NCBI RefSeq assembly: GCF_000760735.1
Contig: NZ_JMEX01000008.1
Span: forward strand, 290,855 to 354,854
DNA: 64,000 nucleotides
Source: Rhodococcoides fascians A44A
GTDB lineage: Bacteria; Actinomycetota; Actinomycetes; Mycobacteriales; Mycobacteriaceae
Reading direction: 5' to 3'
Shown: piece after piece, positions 1 to 8,266 of the stretch
Layout of the letters: every line of letters starts with the position of its first letter
Position numbering within the stretch: the first letter of the stretch is position 1
Translations under genes and position numbers: made by a program
The notes under the pieces: model-generated
Told to the model about the DNA's origin: nothing
The model's input: the letters and a program-made list of their open reading frames with translations, nothing else
The model's database searches: none

Positions 1-89
1 ACGGGCAGATGGTGCACGCGCCCACCTTCGGCGACGTCGTCAAGATCGGGCCGGTGTTCGACGGAATGAAGGCGCGCCGGGTCCTGTGA
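1..89 (+). CDS. C-terminal end of an unidentified protein (5' truncated)
   Basis: The window opens inside a plus-strand reading frame (phase from base 3) that ends with TGA at 87-89. About 28 residues are visible, containing APTFGDVVKIGPVFDGMKAR. The stop lies 28 bp before the thioesterase start, so the two genes could be co-transcribed. The fragment is too short to assign a family, and I name no function. Confidence 0.5.
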   Translation, partial: GQMVHAPTFGDVVKIGPVFDGMKARRVL

Positions 90-117
90 CACGCTCGGCC
101 GGGTAGGTTCGTTCACC

Positions 118-912
118 ATGACCGACGGAACCAGCGCAACGCAGCGGAGCCCCGAACCTGTCGGCTTCGACGACCCTCTTGCTCCGGCGCCGGCCGACGG
201 CGAGGGCTTCGAGACCAACTGGACCGTCCGCACCGGAGACGTCGACCCGAACAACCGCCTGCGGTTCGACGGTATGGCCCGCTACCTGCAGGACATCGGG
301 TCGGACAATCTCGATGCCACCTCGCTCGGCGTCACGGACCCGTTCTGGATCGTGCGGCGCACGGTCATCGACGTGCACACCCCGGTCGAGTTCCCGGACC
401 GAGTGCACATGAGACGGTGGTGCTCGTCGATGTCGACGAGGTGGTCGAACATGCGCGTGAACATCACCACCGACAAGGGCGCGTCCATCGAGACCGAGGG
501 ATTCTGGATCAACATCAGTGCCAGTACCGGTATGCCCACCCGGATCAGCGACGAGGCCTTGGCCCTGCTGGCACGCACCACCGACGAGCATCGGTTGCGG
601 TGGAAGGCCTGGCTGACCGAGCCGGTGCCGTCACCCGCGCACACCGACGTGCAGTTTCCCTTGCGCGCCACCGACATCGACCCGTTCAACCACGTCAACA
701 ACGCCGCGTACTGGCACGCCGTCGAGGAACTGTTGGTCGATCACGCCGATCTGTTGCACGCCCCGCACCGGGCCGTCATCGAGTATCTCTCCCCCATTCT
801 GGCGGGCGACCACGTGACCATTCGTCACCGCTTCGAGGGCGGCGCGCTCACCGTGTGGTTCGTCGTCGACGATGCGGTGCGCTCCGTCGCGAAGGTCGCC
901 CCGAGGGCCTGA
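118..912 (+). CDS. acyl-ACP thioesterase (double hotdog, FatA-like)
   Basis: A 264-residue protein of the acyl-ACP thioesterase family, which hydrolyses acyl-ACP to free fatty acid in the cytoplasm. Two hotdog halves are visible. The first has the substrate-side signature NNRLRFDGMARYLQDI near residues 44-60 and FWIVRRT near 78-84. The second starts near residue 175 with DIDPFNHVNNAAYW, the typical N-terminal hotdog signature. Length fits bacterial members, which lack the plant transit peptide. ATG at 118 is the first start after the preceding stop. Its 3' end overlaps the convergent ligase gene (stop at 825) by 88 bp. Chain-length preference cannot be read from the sequence. Confidence 0.85.
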   Translation: MTDGTSATQRSPEPVGFDDPLAPAPADGEGFETNWTVRTGDVDPNNRLRFDGMARYLQDIGSDNLDATSLGVTDPFWIVRRTVIDVHTPVEFPDRVHMRRWCSSMSTRWSNMRVNITTDKGASIETEGFWINISASTGMPTRISDEALALLARTTDEHRLRWKAWLTEPVPSPAHTDVQFPLRATDIDPFNHVNNAAYWHAVEELLVDHADLLHAPHRAVIEYLSPILAGDHVTIRHRFEGGALTVWFVVDDAVRSVAKVAPRA

Positions 913-2234
913 CGGTCCAGCTTGCCGCGCGGTGTGCGGGGCAGGGCGGGCACCACGAGGATCCGCGTCGGCACACTGGGGGCGGGCAGGGCCTCACGCA
1001 ACGACCGACGGATGCGCTCGACGGGCGGTGCGCCCGCGCTCACGACGAGTGCGAGCGCGGGTACCTCACCGAATCGTGCGTCGGGAATCGCAACGACTCC
1101 CGCTTCGAGAACACCGGAGATGCTCAGGGCTGCATGCTCGATCGGCGCGAGCTCGACATTGAGCCCTCCCCGGATCAGCGTCTCGGAATCACGACCGAAC
1201 AGAGTCAGCGACGACCCGTCCACACTTCCTCTGTCTCCCACCGTCATCCAGCCGTCGACCGGTCCGCCTGCGAGTCCCCCGTCGGTCAGGTACCCGTCGA
1301 ACACCATGTCACTGCGCACGTGAACGACACCGTCGACGATCCGCGCCTCGACACCGTCGAACAGTGTGCCCGCACCGGGATTCACGCCGCGATCGTAGGA
1401 CACGAAGCTCAGCTCCGAGGCGCCGTAGAAGTGAACGAGCGACGCGTTCGGCAGCACGTTCTGCAGCGTTCGACGCCCCGACTCCGGCCAGCGGGCCGCA
1501 CTGGAGAGCACTTCACGCACACTCCCTACCGGGCCGACATCGGCGCGTACGACGTCCCACGCGATCGTCGGCACCGAATAGAGATGCGTCGCGCCACTGT
1601 TCAGTGCGTCGACCACGGGCCGGACGTCGACGGCCGCACCCCGTGTCAGCCCGTGCAGCGCGCCGTACAGGAAATGCGTGTGGTCCAGCACCCCCGGCGT
1701 CGACACGCGATCTCCCCGCCGAACGTCGAACACGGCGTCGCTGCGGTCCAGCGTCCTGGCCCACGAACGCTGGTTCCGTACGAAGAGCTTGGGCTCACCG
1801 GTGCTTCCCGACGTGATCCCGACCAGGAGTTCACCGCCCTCGGTGGGACTCCCGTGCGGCCCCCGCCCGTCCAGACCGACGACCGGGCCGGGCCAGCCGA
1901 GCGATGCCACCCGTCGATGCTGTTGCTGCGCAGCGATCACCACGTCCGGGGCGGCGAGCTCGACGACCCTGCCGAACTGACCGGGCAGCAAGTGCCTGTG
2001 CAACAACACCACACCGATTCCCGACGCCATCGCCGCGGTCACCGCGACGAGCGAGCCGACGTCCGACGTCGGAAGAACCGCGACGCGTCGCATGCCGTTC
2101 ATCCCGGCACCGGTGCGGCGGACCCGTTCCCAGAAATCGCCGTACGTCACCGATTCCCGACGGTCGACGACGGCGATCGCCTCGGGATTCTCGCGTGCGT
2201 GACCGGCGATGCGGTCGGTGAGTAGCGGGCTCAC
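825..2234 (-). CDS. AMP-dependent acyl-CoA ligase (last gene of bioY operon)
   Basis: A 469-residue adenylate-forming enzyme, expected to activate a carboxylic acid with ATP and join it to CoA. Core motifs are visible: phosphate loop ITSGSTGEPKLF, the YGASEL motif, TVGDRG, hinge region GRDSETLIRGGLNVE, and the catalytic lysine in PRTPRGKLDRQ close to the C terminus. It is somewhat shorter than long-chain FadD proteins and resembles the MenE/short-ligase group; the substrate is unknown. It starts 15 bp after the ecfT stop and is the last gene of the minus-strand biotin-transporter operon. About 25 residues after the PRGK motif run into the convergent thioesterase gene. Confidence 0.82.
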   Translation of the reverse strand: MSPLLTDRIAGHARENPEAIAVVDRRESVTYGDFWERVRRTGAGMNGMRRVAVLPTSDVGSLVAVTAAMASGIGVVLLHRHLLPGQFGRVVELAAPDVVIAAQQQHRRVASLGWPGPVVGLDGRGPHGSPTEGGELLVGITSGSTGEPKLFVRNQRSWARTLDRSDAVFDVRRGDRVSTPGVLDHTHFLYGALHGLTRGAAVDVRPVVDALNSGATHLYSVPTIAWDVVRADVGPVGSVREVLSSAARWPESGRRTLQNVLPNASLVHFYGASELSFVSYDRGVNPGAGTLFDGVEARIVDGVVHVRSDMVFDGYLTDGGLAGGPVDGWMTVGDRGSVDGSSLTLFGRDSETLIRGGLNVELAPIEHAALSISGVLEAGVVAIPDARFGEVPALALVVSAGAPPVERIRRSLREALPAPSVPTRILVVPALPRTPRGKLDRQALGATFATERTASSTTNHTVSAPPSKR

Positions 2235-2249
2235 GCGCTGATCGCCCCG

Positions 2250-2849
2250 CTAATCGTCGACGCCACGAGCGACGAGGGCATCGCCCATCGCGTCGGCGGT
2301 GCGGAGTGCGCGAACCAGGACGGGCGTGGCGAGTGCAGTCATGGACCACTGCAATCCGCGCGCTTTGCGCGCCTCGGACACCTCGTGCACGATGGTGGCC
2401 AGCACCGGGATGCACCTGATGGCGAGGGCGAGCATCAGACCGATGCGGTCGGGGTCGACACCGAACCGCCGAAGTGGTCCGAGCGCGCGAGTGACGGTGT
2501 CCAGCATGTCCGTCACTCGGGTCGTCAACGTGACGAGTGCAGCGAGGGCAACGGAGATCACGAGCACTCCGCACACCACCACCGCGCGTTTCCAGTCGGT
2601 GATGATCACCTGGAAGACACCGATGATCAGCACCATCCACAGCACGGGACGTAGCTGCGCCGCAGCAAGTTTCAGCGGAATACGTGCCACGACGAACAAC
2701 CCGGCCACGACGAGTGCGATCACCCCGACGTGCACGGGGGTGCGCGCGAAGATCGTGGCGAGGATGATCGACGCCAGCAGGAGCAGCAGCTTGGGACCCG
2801 CAGGCAACCGATGCAGCAGAGAGTTCCCCGGCCGGTACAGCCCGATCAC
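2250..2849 (-). CDS. bioN: ECF transporter transmembrane subunit EcfT (BioN type)
   Basis: A 199-residue integral membrane protein with four or five hydrophobic segments. It is the T-component that couples the EcfA ATPase to the BioY substrate-binding subunit for biotin uptake. The family hallmark is the cytoplasmic coupling motif, here SEARKARGLQ near residue 160, followed by a typical second helix (VRALRTADAMGDALVARG). Length matches BioN. The ATG overlaps the stop of the upstream ecfA gene in an ATGA tetranucleotide (2846-2849), implying translational coupling. With bioY in the same operon this is a dedicated (group I) ECF system rather than a shared module. Confidence 0.9.
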   Translation of the reverse strand: MIGLYRPGNSLLHRLPAGPKLLLLLASIILATIFARTPVHVGVIALVVAGLFVVARIPLKLAAAQLRPVLWMVLIIGVFQVIITDWKRAVVVCGVLVISVALAALVTLTTRVTDMLDTVTRALGPLRRFGVDPDRIGLMLALAIRCIPVLATIVHEVSEARKARGLQWSMTALATPVLVRALRTADAMGDALVARGVDD

Positions 2850-3526
2850 AGGACCAACTCCCGATACGCCGGAACCGCCGCGTCGGGGGTGCCGTCGAAC
2901 GCAACAACACCGTCGTCGACGACAATGACGCGCTCGAACGACTCGAGAAGAGCGAGCTGGTGAGTGACGACGATGACCTGTTGGTCGATGGAGTCCAACG
3001 CGTCGGCGACGACTCGGGCGTTGCGGAGATCGAGCAGAGTGGTCGGCTCGTCGGCGACGACGACCTCCGGCCTGCGGATCAGGACGGCTCCGATTGCCAG
3101 GAGCTGTTTCTGACCGCCGGACAGTAGATGCGCGGGATGCTCGGCGTGTCCGTCGAGGCGGAACCTCGTCAGTATGTCCTGGACTCGCTCGGCGATCTCG
3201 GGCTTGCTCAGTCCCGATCTGCGGAGCGAGAACGCGAGATCCTCCGCGACCGTGGGCATGACGATCTGCGTGTCCGGGTCGGTGAAGACGAACCCCACCT
3301 TCTTACGGACCTGGGCGCCCTTCTTCGCTGCGTCGATGCCGTCGACGGTCACTGTCCCGGACGTCGGCGCGAGCAACCCGTTGATCGTCCGCGCCAGCGT
3401 CGACTTGCCGGATCCGTTGGACCCGATGATGCCCACACGGCGCTCGGTGATGGTGAGATCGACGCCCCGCAACACTTCTCGCTCACCGAAGGCGTGACGG
3501 ACCTGCTCGAACACGATCTCGCTCAT
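2846..3526 (-). CDS. bioM: ECF transporter ATPase EcfA (BioM type)
   Basis: A 226-residue ABC ATPase that powers the BioY/BioN biotin importer. Visible motifs are Walker A GSNGSGKST near residue 35, Q-loop region VGFVFTDPDTQIVMPT (the DPD.Q variant typical of ECF ATPases), signature LSGGQKQLLAIGAVL, Walker B EVVVADEPTT and switch histidine VIVVTHQ. The start at 3526 is chosen because MSEIVFEQVRHAFG begins the ABC fold. That ATG also overlaps the thiolase stop as ATGA; the frame is open further upstream but lies inside the thiolase gene. Only one ATPase gene is present, as in bioMNY operons. Confidence 0.9.
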   Translation of the reverse strand: MSEIVFEQVRHAFGEREVLRGVDLTITERRVGIIGSNGSGKSTLARTINGLLAPTSGTVTVDGIDAAKKGAQVRKKVGFVFTDPDTQIVMPTVAEDLAFSLRRSGLSKPEIAERVQDILTRFRLDGHAEHPAHLLSGGQKQLLAIGAVLIRRPEVVVADEPTTLLDLRNARVVADALDSIDQQVIVVTHQLALLESFERVIVVDDGVVAFDGTPDAAVPAYRELVL

Positions 3527-4656
3527 TGCACACGCTCCACGATCATTGCTACTCCCTGGCCGCCGCCGATGGCGCACGCGGCCAATCCCAGTTCCGGCCC
3601 GTCCGACGCGAACATCCGAGTCGCCAACCGCACGAGCAGGATTGCGCCCGACGCACCCCACGGGTGCCCCATCGCAATGGCACCGCCCTGCGGGCACAGC
3701 AGATCCTCGTCGATGTCCAGTTCGTCGGCGACTGCGAGTACGACGGATGCGAACGCCTCGGTGATCTCGACGACCCCGACATCGGACAGCGCAACTCCGC
3801 TACGGCGCAACACTTTCTCGATGGCGGGAACCGGGCCGAGACCGGGCAGCGACGGATCCGACCCCGCCACCGCGGATCCGAGCACACGCAGCGCCGGTAA
3901 GCCGTGTGCACCCGCCTGCGTCGTCACGGCGAGAACGGCTGCGCCGTCGGAGATTCCGCACGAGTTGCCCGCGGTCGCGGTGCCGTCCGGCGTGAATGCC
4001 GGACGGAGTCGGCTCAACCTGGCCTCGGTCATGTTCGATCGAATTCGTTGATCGCGGTCGACGCCTGCTATCGGAACGATCTCGGACGAGAACTCCGTCT
4101 GCGCGGCCAGCGCATGCGAACGTGCCGCATAGGCGTCCTGACGTTCTCGGCTGATCCCTCGAATCCTGGCGAGATCGTCCGCCGCGACTCCCATGTCGGG
4201 GTCGGGGAAACCGGGAGGAGCAAACGGGGCACGGGTGTAGCGCTCGCGCGTCTCCGGCCAGAGTCTCCACGGTGCGGTGCTGGCGGATTCGACGCCGCCG
4301 GCCAGGATCAGGTCGTCCTCGCCGCTGCGGATTCGGGCGGCGGCGAGTGCGACCGCGTCGAGGCCGGAACCGCACTGCCGGTCCACGGTCACGCCGGGCA
4401 CGTCGACGCCGAGCCCGGCGGCCAGGGATGCGATTCGTGCGGGGTCGCCGCCGGGGCCGAGGCAGTTGCCGAGGACGACGTCGTCCACCTGGTCCGGTGC
4501 CCCGGCGTCGCGCAGCGTCTCGAGCACTGCGGTGAGGACCGGTGCCGCGAGATCCGTCGTGGTCAGCCGGGAGAATCCGTGGCCGGCGTTGCCGATCGGT
4601 GTTCGACGTGGGGCCACGAGGACCGGCGCAGCAGCCTTGTATGCAGACCGACTCAT
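3523..4656 (-). CDS. thiolase (acetyl-CoA C-acyltransferase) inside the biotin-transport operon
   Basis: A 377-residue thiolase of the cytosolic type II fold, which cleaves or forms 3-ketoacyl-CoA. All catalytic elements are present: nucleophilic cysteine in VDRQCGSGLDAV near residue 87, NSCGISDGAAV, the histidine of AIAMGHPWGASGA, and the second cysteine in AACAIGGGQGV near the C terminus. Length is slightly below the usual 390 residues. The start (MSRSAYKAAAPVLVAPRRTP) overlaps the upstream ligase stop as ATGA, and its own stop overlaps ecfA the same way, so it is firmly embedded in the operon. Its substrate is unknown. The biotin context suggests a dicarboxylic or biotin-side-chain acyl-CoA, which is inference only. 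Confidence 0.88.
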   Translation of the reverse strand: MSRSAYKAAAPVLVAPRRTPIGNAGHGFSRLTTTDLAAPVLTAVLETLRDAGAPDQVDDVVLGNCLGPGGDPARIASLAAGLGVDVPGVTVDRQCGSGLDAVALAAARIRSGEDDLILAGGVESASTAPWRLWPETRERYTRAPFAPPGFPDPDMGVAADDLARIRGISRERQDAYAARSHALAAQTEFSSEIVPIAGVDRDQRIRSNMTEARLSRLRPAFTPDGTATAGNSCGISDGAAVLAVTTQAGAHGLPALRVLGSAVAGSDPSLPGLGPVPAIEKVLRRSGVALSDVGVVEITEAFASVVLAVADELDIDEDLLCPQGGAIAMGHPWGASGAILLVRLATRMFASDGPELGLAACAIGGGQGVAMIVERVQ

Positions 4657-5801
4657 GGCAACGAGTCTCTCACTCGGGCGCGGGCGATCTTTCCGCTGCC
4701 GGTGCGAGGTAGACGGTCGACGACGACCCATCGCCTCGGGACTGCTTCCTTCTGGAGTGCGGCGCGAGCACGGGCCTTGACGGAATCGAGGACGACCGGG
4801 TCGTCCAGTTCGAGGACGGCAGTCACCGTCGCCCCGAGGACCGTATGTGGTGTCCCGACGACCGCCGACGCGCGCACTCCGTCGATCGCGTCGAGCAGTC
4901 TTTCGACGTCCTCGGCGATGACCGTCGTGCCACCGACGTCGACGGCGGCGTCCCCTCGGCCGTGAACGACGAGTTCGCCGTCCGACCCGAGATCGGCCAG
5001 GTCCCCGACGCCGACCCATTCGTCGGCACCGAGAACGCGGTACGGCGACCTGACGTACAGCAGGCCGTCGCGGATCTCCGCGTCCACACCTGGAAGCAAC
5101 CGCAGCGGCTCCGGGACCACGCGGGTAGCGACGAGCGACAGTTCGGCCGCCCCGTAGTACTCGACCACACGGAGATGTCGTCGATCGAATCGGTCGTTCC
5201 TGCCGGCTCCACTCCAGCCCTCGGCTGCCCCGGAATCGAAAGTCGTGCCTGCTACGACTGCGAGGCGCAGTTCCGGGGCGGTCTCGACGAGAGTTCGGAG
5301 GACCGCGGGCACTGCGTGAGCGACCGTCGCGCCACGCGGATCGTCGGTGACGCACGCACCGACCCACAGGGCGTGGACGGCGGCGAACAAGTGCATTGTC
5401 GCGTGCAACGGACCGGTGACGAGCACCCGGTCGGACCCGTCGATACCGGTGATGGAGGTGAACTCGTCGAAGCTGTCCGTCCAGGACCGCACGGTGCGAG
5501 CAAGCGGCCGAGGCCTACCCGTCGACCCGGACGTGCCGATCAGCAACCAGGCGTCCGCAGGCACGGACTGTCGATCGGGCCTGGCTGCAGGGTCCTCGAC
5601 GTGCACCGCTCGGCCCTGCCTGGCTGCCGCGAACACGCAGATCAACGCATCGGGAACAGCGAGTTCCGACGCGTCGTGTGCCGAGTGTTCGTGAAGACGA
5701 GGTGCGGGCCAGGCGTCGACCGCGGCGTCGAACTCCGCGTAGGTCAGCCGGGTGCCTGCCCAGTCGATCGCAAGAGCGTCCGCGGCGTGCGGCAACTTCA
5801 C
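4653..5801 (-). CDS. short AMP-dependent acyl-CoA ligase in bioY operon
   Basis: A 382-residue adenylate-forming enzyme, unusually short for the family. It keeps LLIGTSGSTGRPRPLAR (phosphate loop, with Arg where Lys is common), VEYYGAAELS, VGVGDLADLG, hinge GRGDAAVDVGG and the catalytic lysine in RTGSGKIARA. The N-terminal subdomain is trimmed, as in MenE-like ligases. The GTG start at 5801 overlaps the bioY stop in a GTGA tetranucleotide and its stop overlaps the thiolase start. With the second ligase and the thiolase it could activate and shorten (or extend) an acyl chain linked to biotin metabolism. No specific substrate can be claimed. Confidence 0.8.
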   Translation of the reverse strand: MKLPHAADALAIDWAGTRLTYAEFDAAVDAWPAPRLHEHSAHDASELAVPDALICVFAAARQGRAVHVEDPAARPDRQSVPADAWLLIGTSGSTGRPRPLARTVRSWTDSFDEFTSITGIDGSDRVLVTGPLHATMHLFAAVHALWVGACVTDDPRGATVAHAVPAVLRTLVETAPELRLAVVAGTTFDSGAAEGWSGAGRNDRFDRRHLRVVEYYGAAELSLVATRVVPEPLRLLPGVDAEIRDGLLYVRSPYRVLGADEWVGVGDLADLGSDGELVVHGRGDAAVDVGGTTVIAEDVERLLDAIDGVRASAVVGTPHTVLGATVTAVLELDDPVVLDSVKARARAALQKEAVPRRWVVVDRLPRTGSGKIARARVRDSLP

Positions 5802-6397
5802 GTGTGGACGATGCCCGGGTACGCCCGGTGAACACTCTTCGCGACGACGGTGGCGATGACGACCTTGACGAGGTCACCGGGCACGAAGGCGAAGTTGGTG
5901 GAGACGGCGGCCCACACACTCAGGTCCGTGCGCAGCAGCAAGCCGATGGTCCCGAAGATGTAGACGACGACGATGCCGCCGATCGCGTTGGCGAGCAGTC
6001 CGAGCACGACGGGGTACTTCGGCAGGATCCGTACGGTCAGCAACCCGATCACGAAGACGGCAGGTATCCAGCCGACGAGGTAGCCGGCGCTCGGCCCTGC
6101 CAGCGCGGTGAGCCCGGTGCGTCCGCCCGAGAGCAGCGGCAGCCCGATCAGGGTCAACGCGATGAACACTGCTACCGCGATGACGCCTTTGCGTGGTCCG
6201 AGAACGGCGCCCGCCAGGATGACACCGAGGGTCTGCAGCGTGATCGGAACACCACTGAAGCCGACCGTGATGGCCCCGGCGAGTCCGAGAGCTGCGATGA
6301 GCGCAGCGAACACGGCGACCTGCGCCATGTCTCTCGCGGAGACGTGAAACCTCGAACCCGCCACCGGTGACTCCTGTACGCCTTCGGAACCTGACAT
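5798..6397 (-). CDS. bioY: BioY, biotin-binding S-component of ECF transporter
   Basis: A 199-residue membrane protein with about six hydrophobic helices. BioY captures biotin and hands it to the EcfA/EcfT module encoded downstream in the same operon. Family features include MAQVAVFAALIAALG at the first helix, GVPITLQTLGVILAGAVLGPRKG, and LSGGRTGLTALAGPSAGYLVGW, the conserved glycine-rich loop. ATG at 6397 is chosen because a GGAG ribosome site sits five bases upstream; an in-frame GTG at 6403 would leave no spacing. A BioQ-like palindrome lies 24 bp upstream, so expression is probably biotin-controlled. Confidence 0.93.
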   Translation of the reverse strand: MSGSEGVQESPVAGSRFHVSARDMAQVAVFAALIAALGLAGAITVGFSGVPITLQTLGVILAGAVLGPRKGVIAVAVFIALTLIGLPLLSGGRTGLTALAGPSAGYLVGWIPAVFVIGLLTVRILPKYPVVLGLLANAIGGIVVVYIFGTIGLLLRTDLSVWAAVSTNFAFVPGDLVKVVIATVVAKSVHRAYPGIVHT

Positions 6398-6420
6398 GAC
6401 CACTCCTCGTGATGCAAACT

Positions 6421-6433
6421 TGAACGGCGTTCA
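6421..6433. promoter_or_regulatory. BioQ-type operator upstream of bioY
   Basis: The bases TGAAC-GGC-GTTCA form a perfect inverted repeat; one more base pairs on the inner side of neither arm, but the arms extend outward to CTTGAAC/GTTCAAG (6419-6435). Corynebacterial BioQ, a TetR-family biotin repressor, recognises a 13-bp TGAAC-N3-GTTAC-type site, so spacing and arms agree. It lies 24 bp from the bioY start, a position suited to repression. Assignment to BioQ is inferred from the motif. Confidence 0.7.
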
Positions 6434-6470
6434 AGGTAGCAGGTCGACGAGGGTGGCGACACGCGCGTCC

Positions 6471-8180
6471 CTACGACGGGTTCGCAGCGAACCGTGCGAG
6501 TTCGGTGCTGACCACCTCCGGCAGCCCGTTGTTCTGGGTGCGTGCAGCCGTCAGCACGTCGAGGTGGTTGTACCCCTGCACAACGATCGGACGGTCGCCA
6601 GGGTGACCGGAGGGAGGGAGCTCGATCCCGCCGGTCCCCTGCAGAGTGAGGATTGGATTGCGGTGCACTCCGTCACGGTGCAGGCGATGCTCGCGAATGG
6701 CCGTCGAACTCGACTGCGCCAGGTCTGTGCTCAATTTCGTGGGAAAGTACCACTCGGTGAAGTCGAGCGGCGGCTCGGCGAGACTGCGCGCCAGCTGTGA
6801 AATCGACGTGACCTCGCTGCTGGAATCGGTGTAACGCGCGGTCTGCGGCGAGCTGTCGAGCGAGTCGTAATCGTTCCAGGTGTACACGGTGTTCGGGTCG
6901 CCGTAGAGCGCAGGGGCCGCCTTCTTCGCGTCACCGAGTGCACTCCCGACCACCGGCAGGTTCTCCATTCCCGGCAACGTCGGAAATGCTTTGTCGACCA
7001 CAGGTTGTGCACCGATGAACCCGACACTGGCCTGCAGGAAGCCGAACGGCTGTGAATTGTCGTCGAGCAACGCACCCAGGACAGCGTCGTTCGTGGCGTA
7101 CAACGTGCGTACCGACGGATTCCCGGTGGTTGCCATGAGTGCGTCCTTCGACAGCAGCGCCCTCAATGTCGCGTCGATGTTGACGTTGTTCGGCAACACG
7201 TTCACCAGATCGTTCACACCGCCCGGGTCCAGCCTCGCCGCTACTCCGGCCATCGCGAGCAAATTGGTGGTCTCGGGATTGATGACGGCGGGCAGCGCGA
7301 GAACCGGAAGCGCACTGTCCACGAGGCCTGTGAGATCCGCAATCGGATCGGCAACAGCCGCAGGCAGATCGAGATCCGGGATTCCGCGAACAAGTGGCGG
7401 GGTGCCGGCCTTGACGATGGTGTCGAGGGCGAAGTAGCCGCCGCACTGGTTGTAGCCGGCGTCGTCGAGTGTTTCAGGATTTCCGTCGAAGTCCCATTCG
7501 GCGAAGTACCCGGTGACGAACCCGCCGAGCGAGTGGCCACCACACAACACTTTCTCTTTACGAAGCTTCTGATCCGGCAGTTCGAAGCGCAACAGATCGT
7601 ACTGGTCACGCACTGTCTGCTCGATGCCTTGATTCGACAACCACGCAGTGCGGTCACCGTCCGCGAAACCGTCGAAGGTTCGGCCGTCGATCTCCGCGCC
7701 ACCGTAGTAGTAATCGGTGGCCGTCTCGAGGTTGCCGGTTGCCAGCGCCGCCCGGGTACCGGTGTGATCCTCCAGGCAGTTCGACCGACGATCGAGCGCC
7801 CAGAACTCGACGTACGATCCTTGCGCGGCGGCAGCCGACACGGTGTTTCCGGCGACCGACTCGAACGCGCTCGCGCCCTCGAAGATGCCGGGCTGAGCGA
7901 CGAGGATGCGGTCGGCGTCGGCGGATTCGGTGGGGCCGTCGACGGACTTCCACCGCAGATAGGACAGGGTGTCGCACTCCGGTGGATGAGGCAACGCGTC
8001 GGGCGGCAGCGGCGCGAACACCGAGACCACCGACGCCTCCACCTCCGTGACGGGCGAACTCGACACCACCGGCGTCTCGCTCCTGCGCTCGGCGCCCGAC
8101 ACCCCAGGCACCGCTCCCGCCGGACTGCCTACGACAACCAGCAGAACCGCAGCAACAACTGTCGTCACCGAACTACGCAC
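6471..8180 (-). CDS. secreted alpha/beta-hydrolase (esterase/lipase-like)
   Basis: A 569-residue predicted exported hydrolase. The N terminus (MRSSVTTVVAAVLLVVVGSPAGA) is a Sec signal peptide with an AGA cleavage region near residue 23. The nucleophile elbow is CGGHSLGGF with Ser near residue 216, preceded by a conserved YYYGGAEIDGR segment; a late histidine in VQGYNHLDVL could complete the triad. I chose GTG at 8180 because a GAGGGG ribosome site lies six bases upstream and the signal peptide starts there; the frame is open upstream but reads as arginine-rich noise antisense to the phosphatase gene. The substrate is unknown; actinobacterial homologues are mostly uncharacterised. Confidence 0.8.
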   Translation of the reverse strand: MRSSVTTVVAAVLLVVVGSPAGAVPGVSGAERRSETPVVSSSPVTEVEASVVSVFAPLPPDALPHPPECDTLSYLRWKSVDGPTESADADRILVAQPGIFEGASAFESVAGNTVSAAAAQGSYVEFWALDRRSNCLEDHTGTRAALATGNLETATDYYYGGAEIDGRTFDGFADGDRTAWLSNQGIEQTVRDQYDLLRFELPDQKLRKEKVLCGGHSLGGFVTGYFAEWDFDGNPETLDDAGYNQCGGYFALDTIVKAGTPPLVRGIPDLDLPAAVADPIADLTGLVDSALPVLALPAVINPETTNLLAMAGVAARLDPGGVNDLVNVLPNNVNIDATLRALLSKDALMATTGNPSVRTLYATNDAVLGALLDDNSQPFGFLQASVGFIGAQPVVDKAFPTLPGMENLPVVGSALGDAKKAAPALYGDPNTVYTWNDYDSLDSSPQTARYTDSSSEVTSISQLARSLAEPPLDFTEWYFPTKLSTDLAQSSSTAIREHRLHRDGVHRNPILTLQGTGGIELPPSGHPGDRPIVVQGYNHLDVLTAARTQNNGLPEVVSTELARFAANPS

Positions 8181-8266
8181 GAGATTCCCCCCTCGACACG
8201 ATCCACCCCTGATCGAGTGACAATGTAGACCGAGCGCGGCTCGCGCGGGCCGATACGGTGGTATCC

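Noticed and set aside
417..2225. Open frame of 602 codons on the plus strand overlapping the ligase gene
   Set aside because: Arg/His/Pro-rich shadow frame; the minus-strand ligase has all adenylation motifs.
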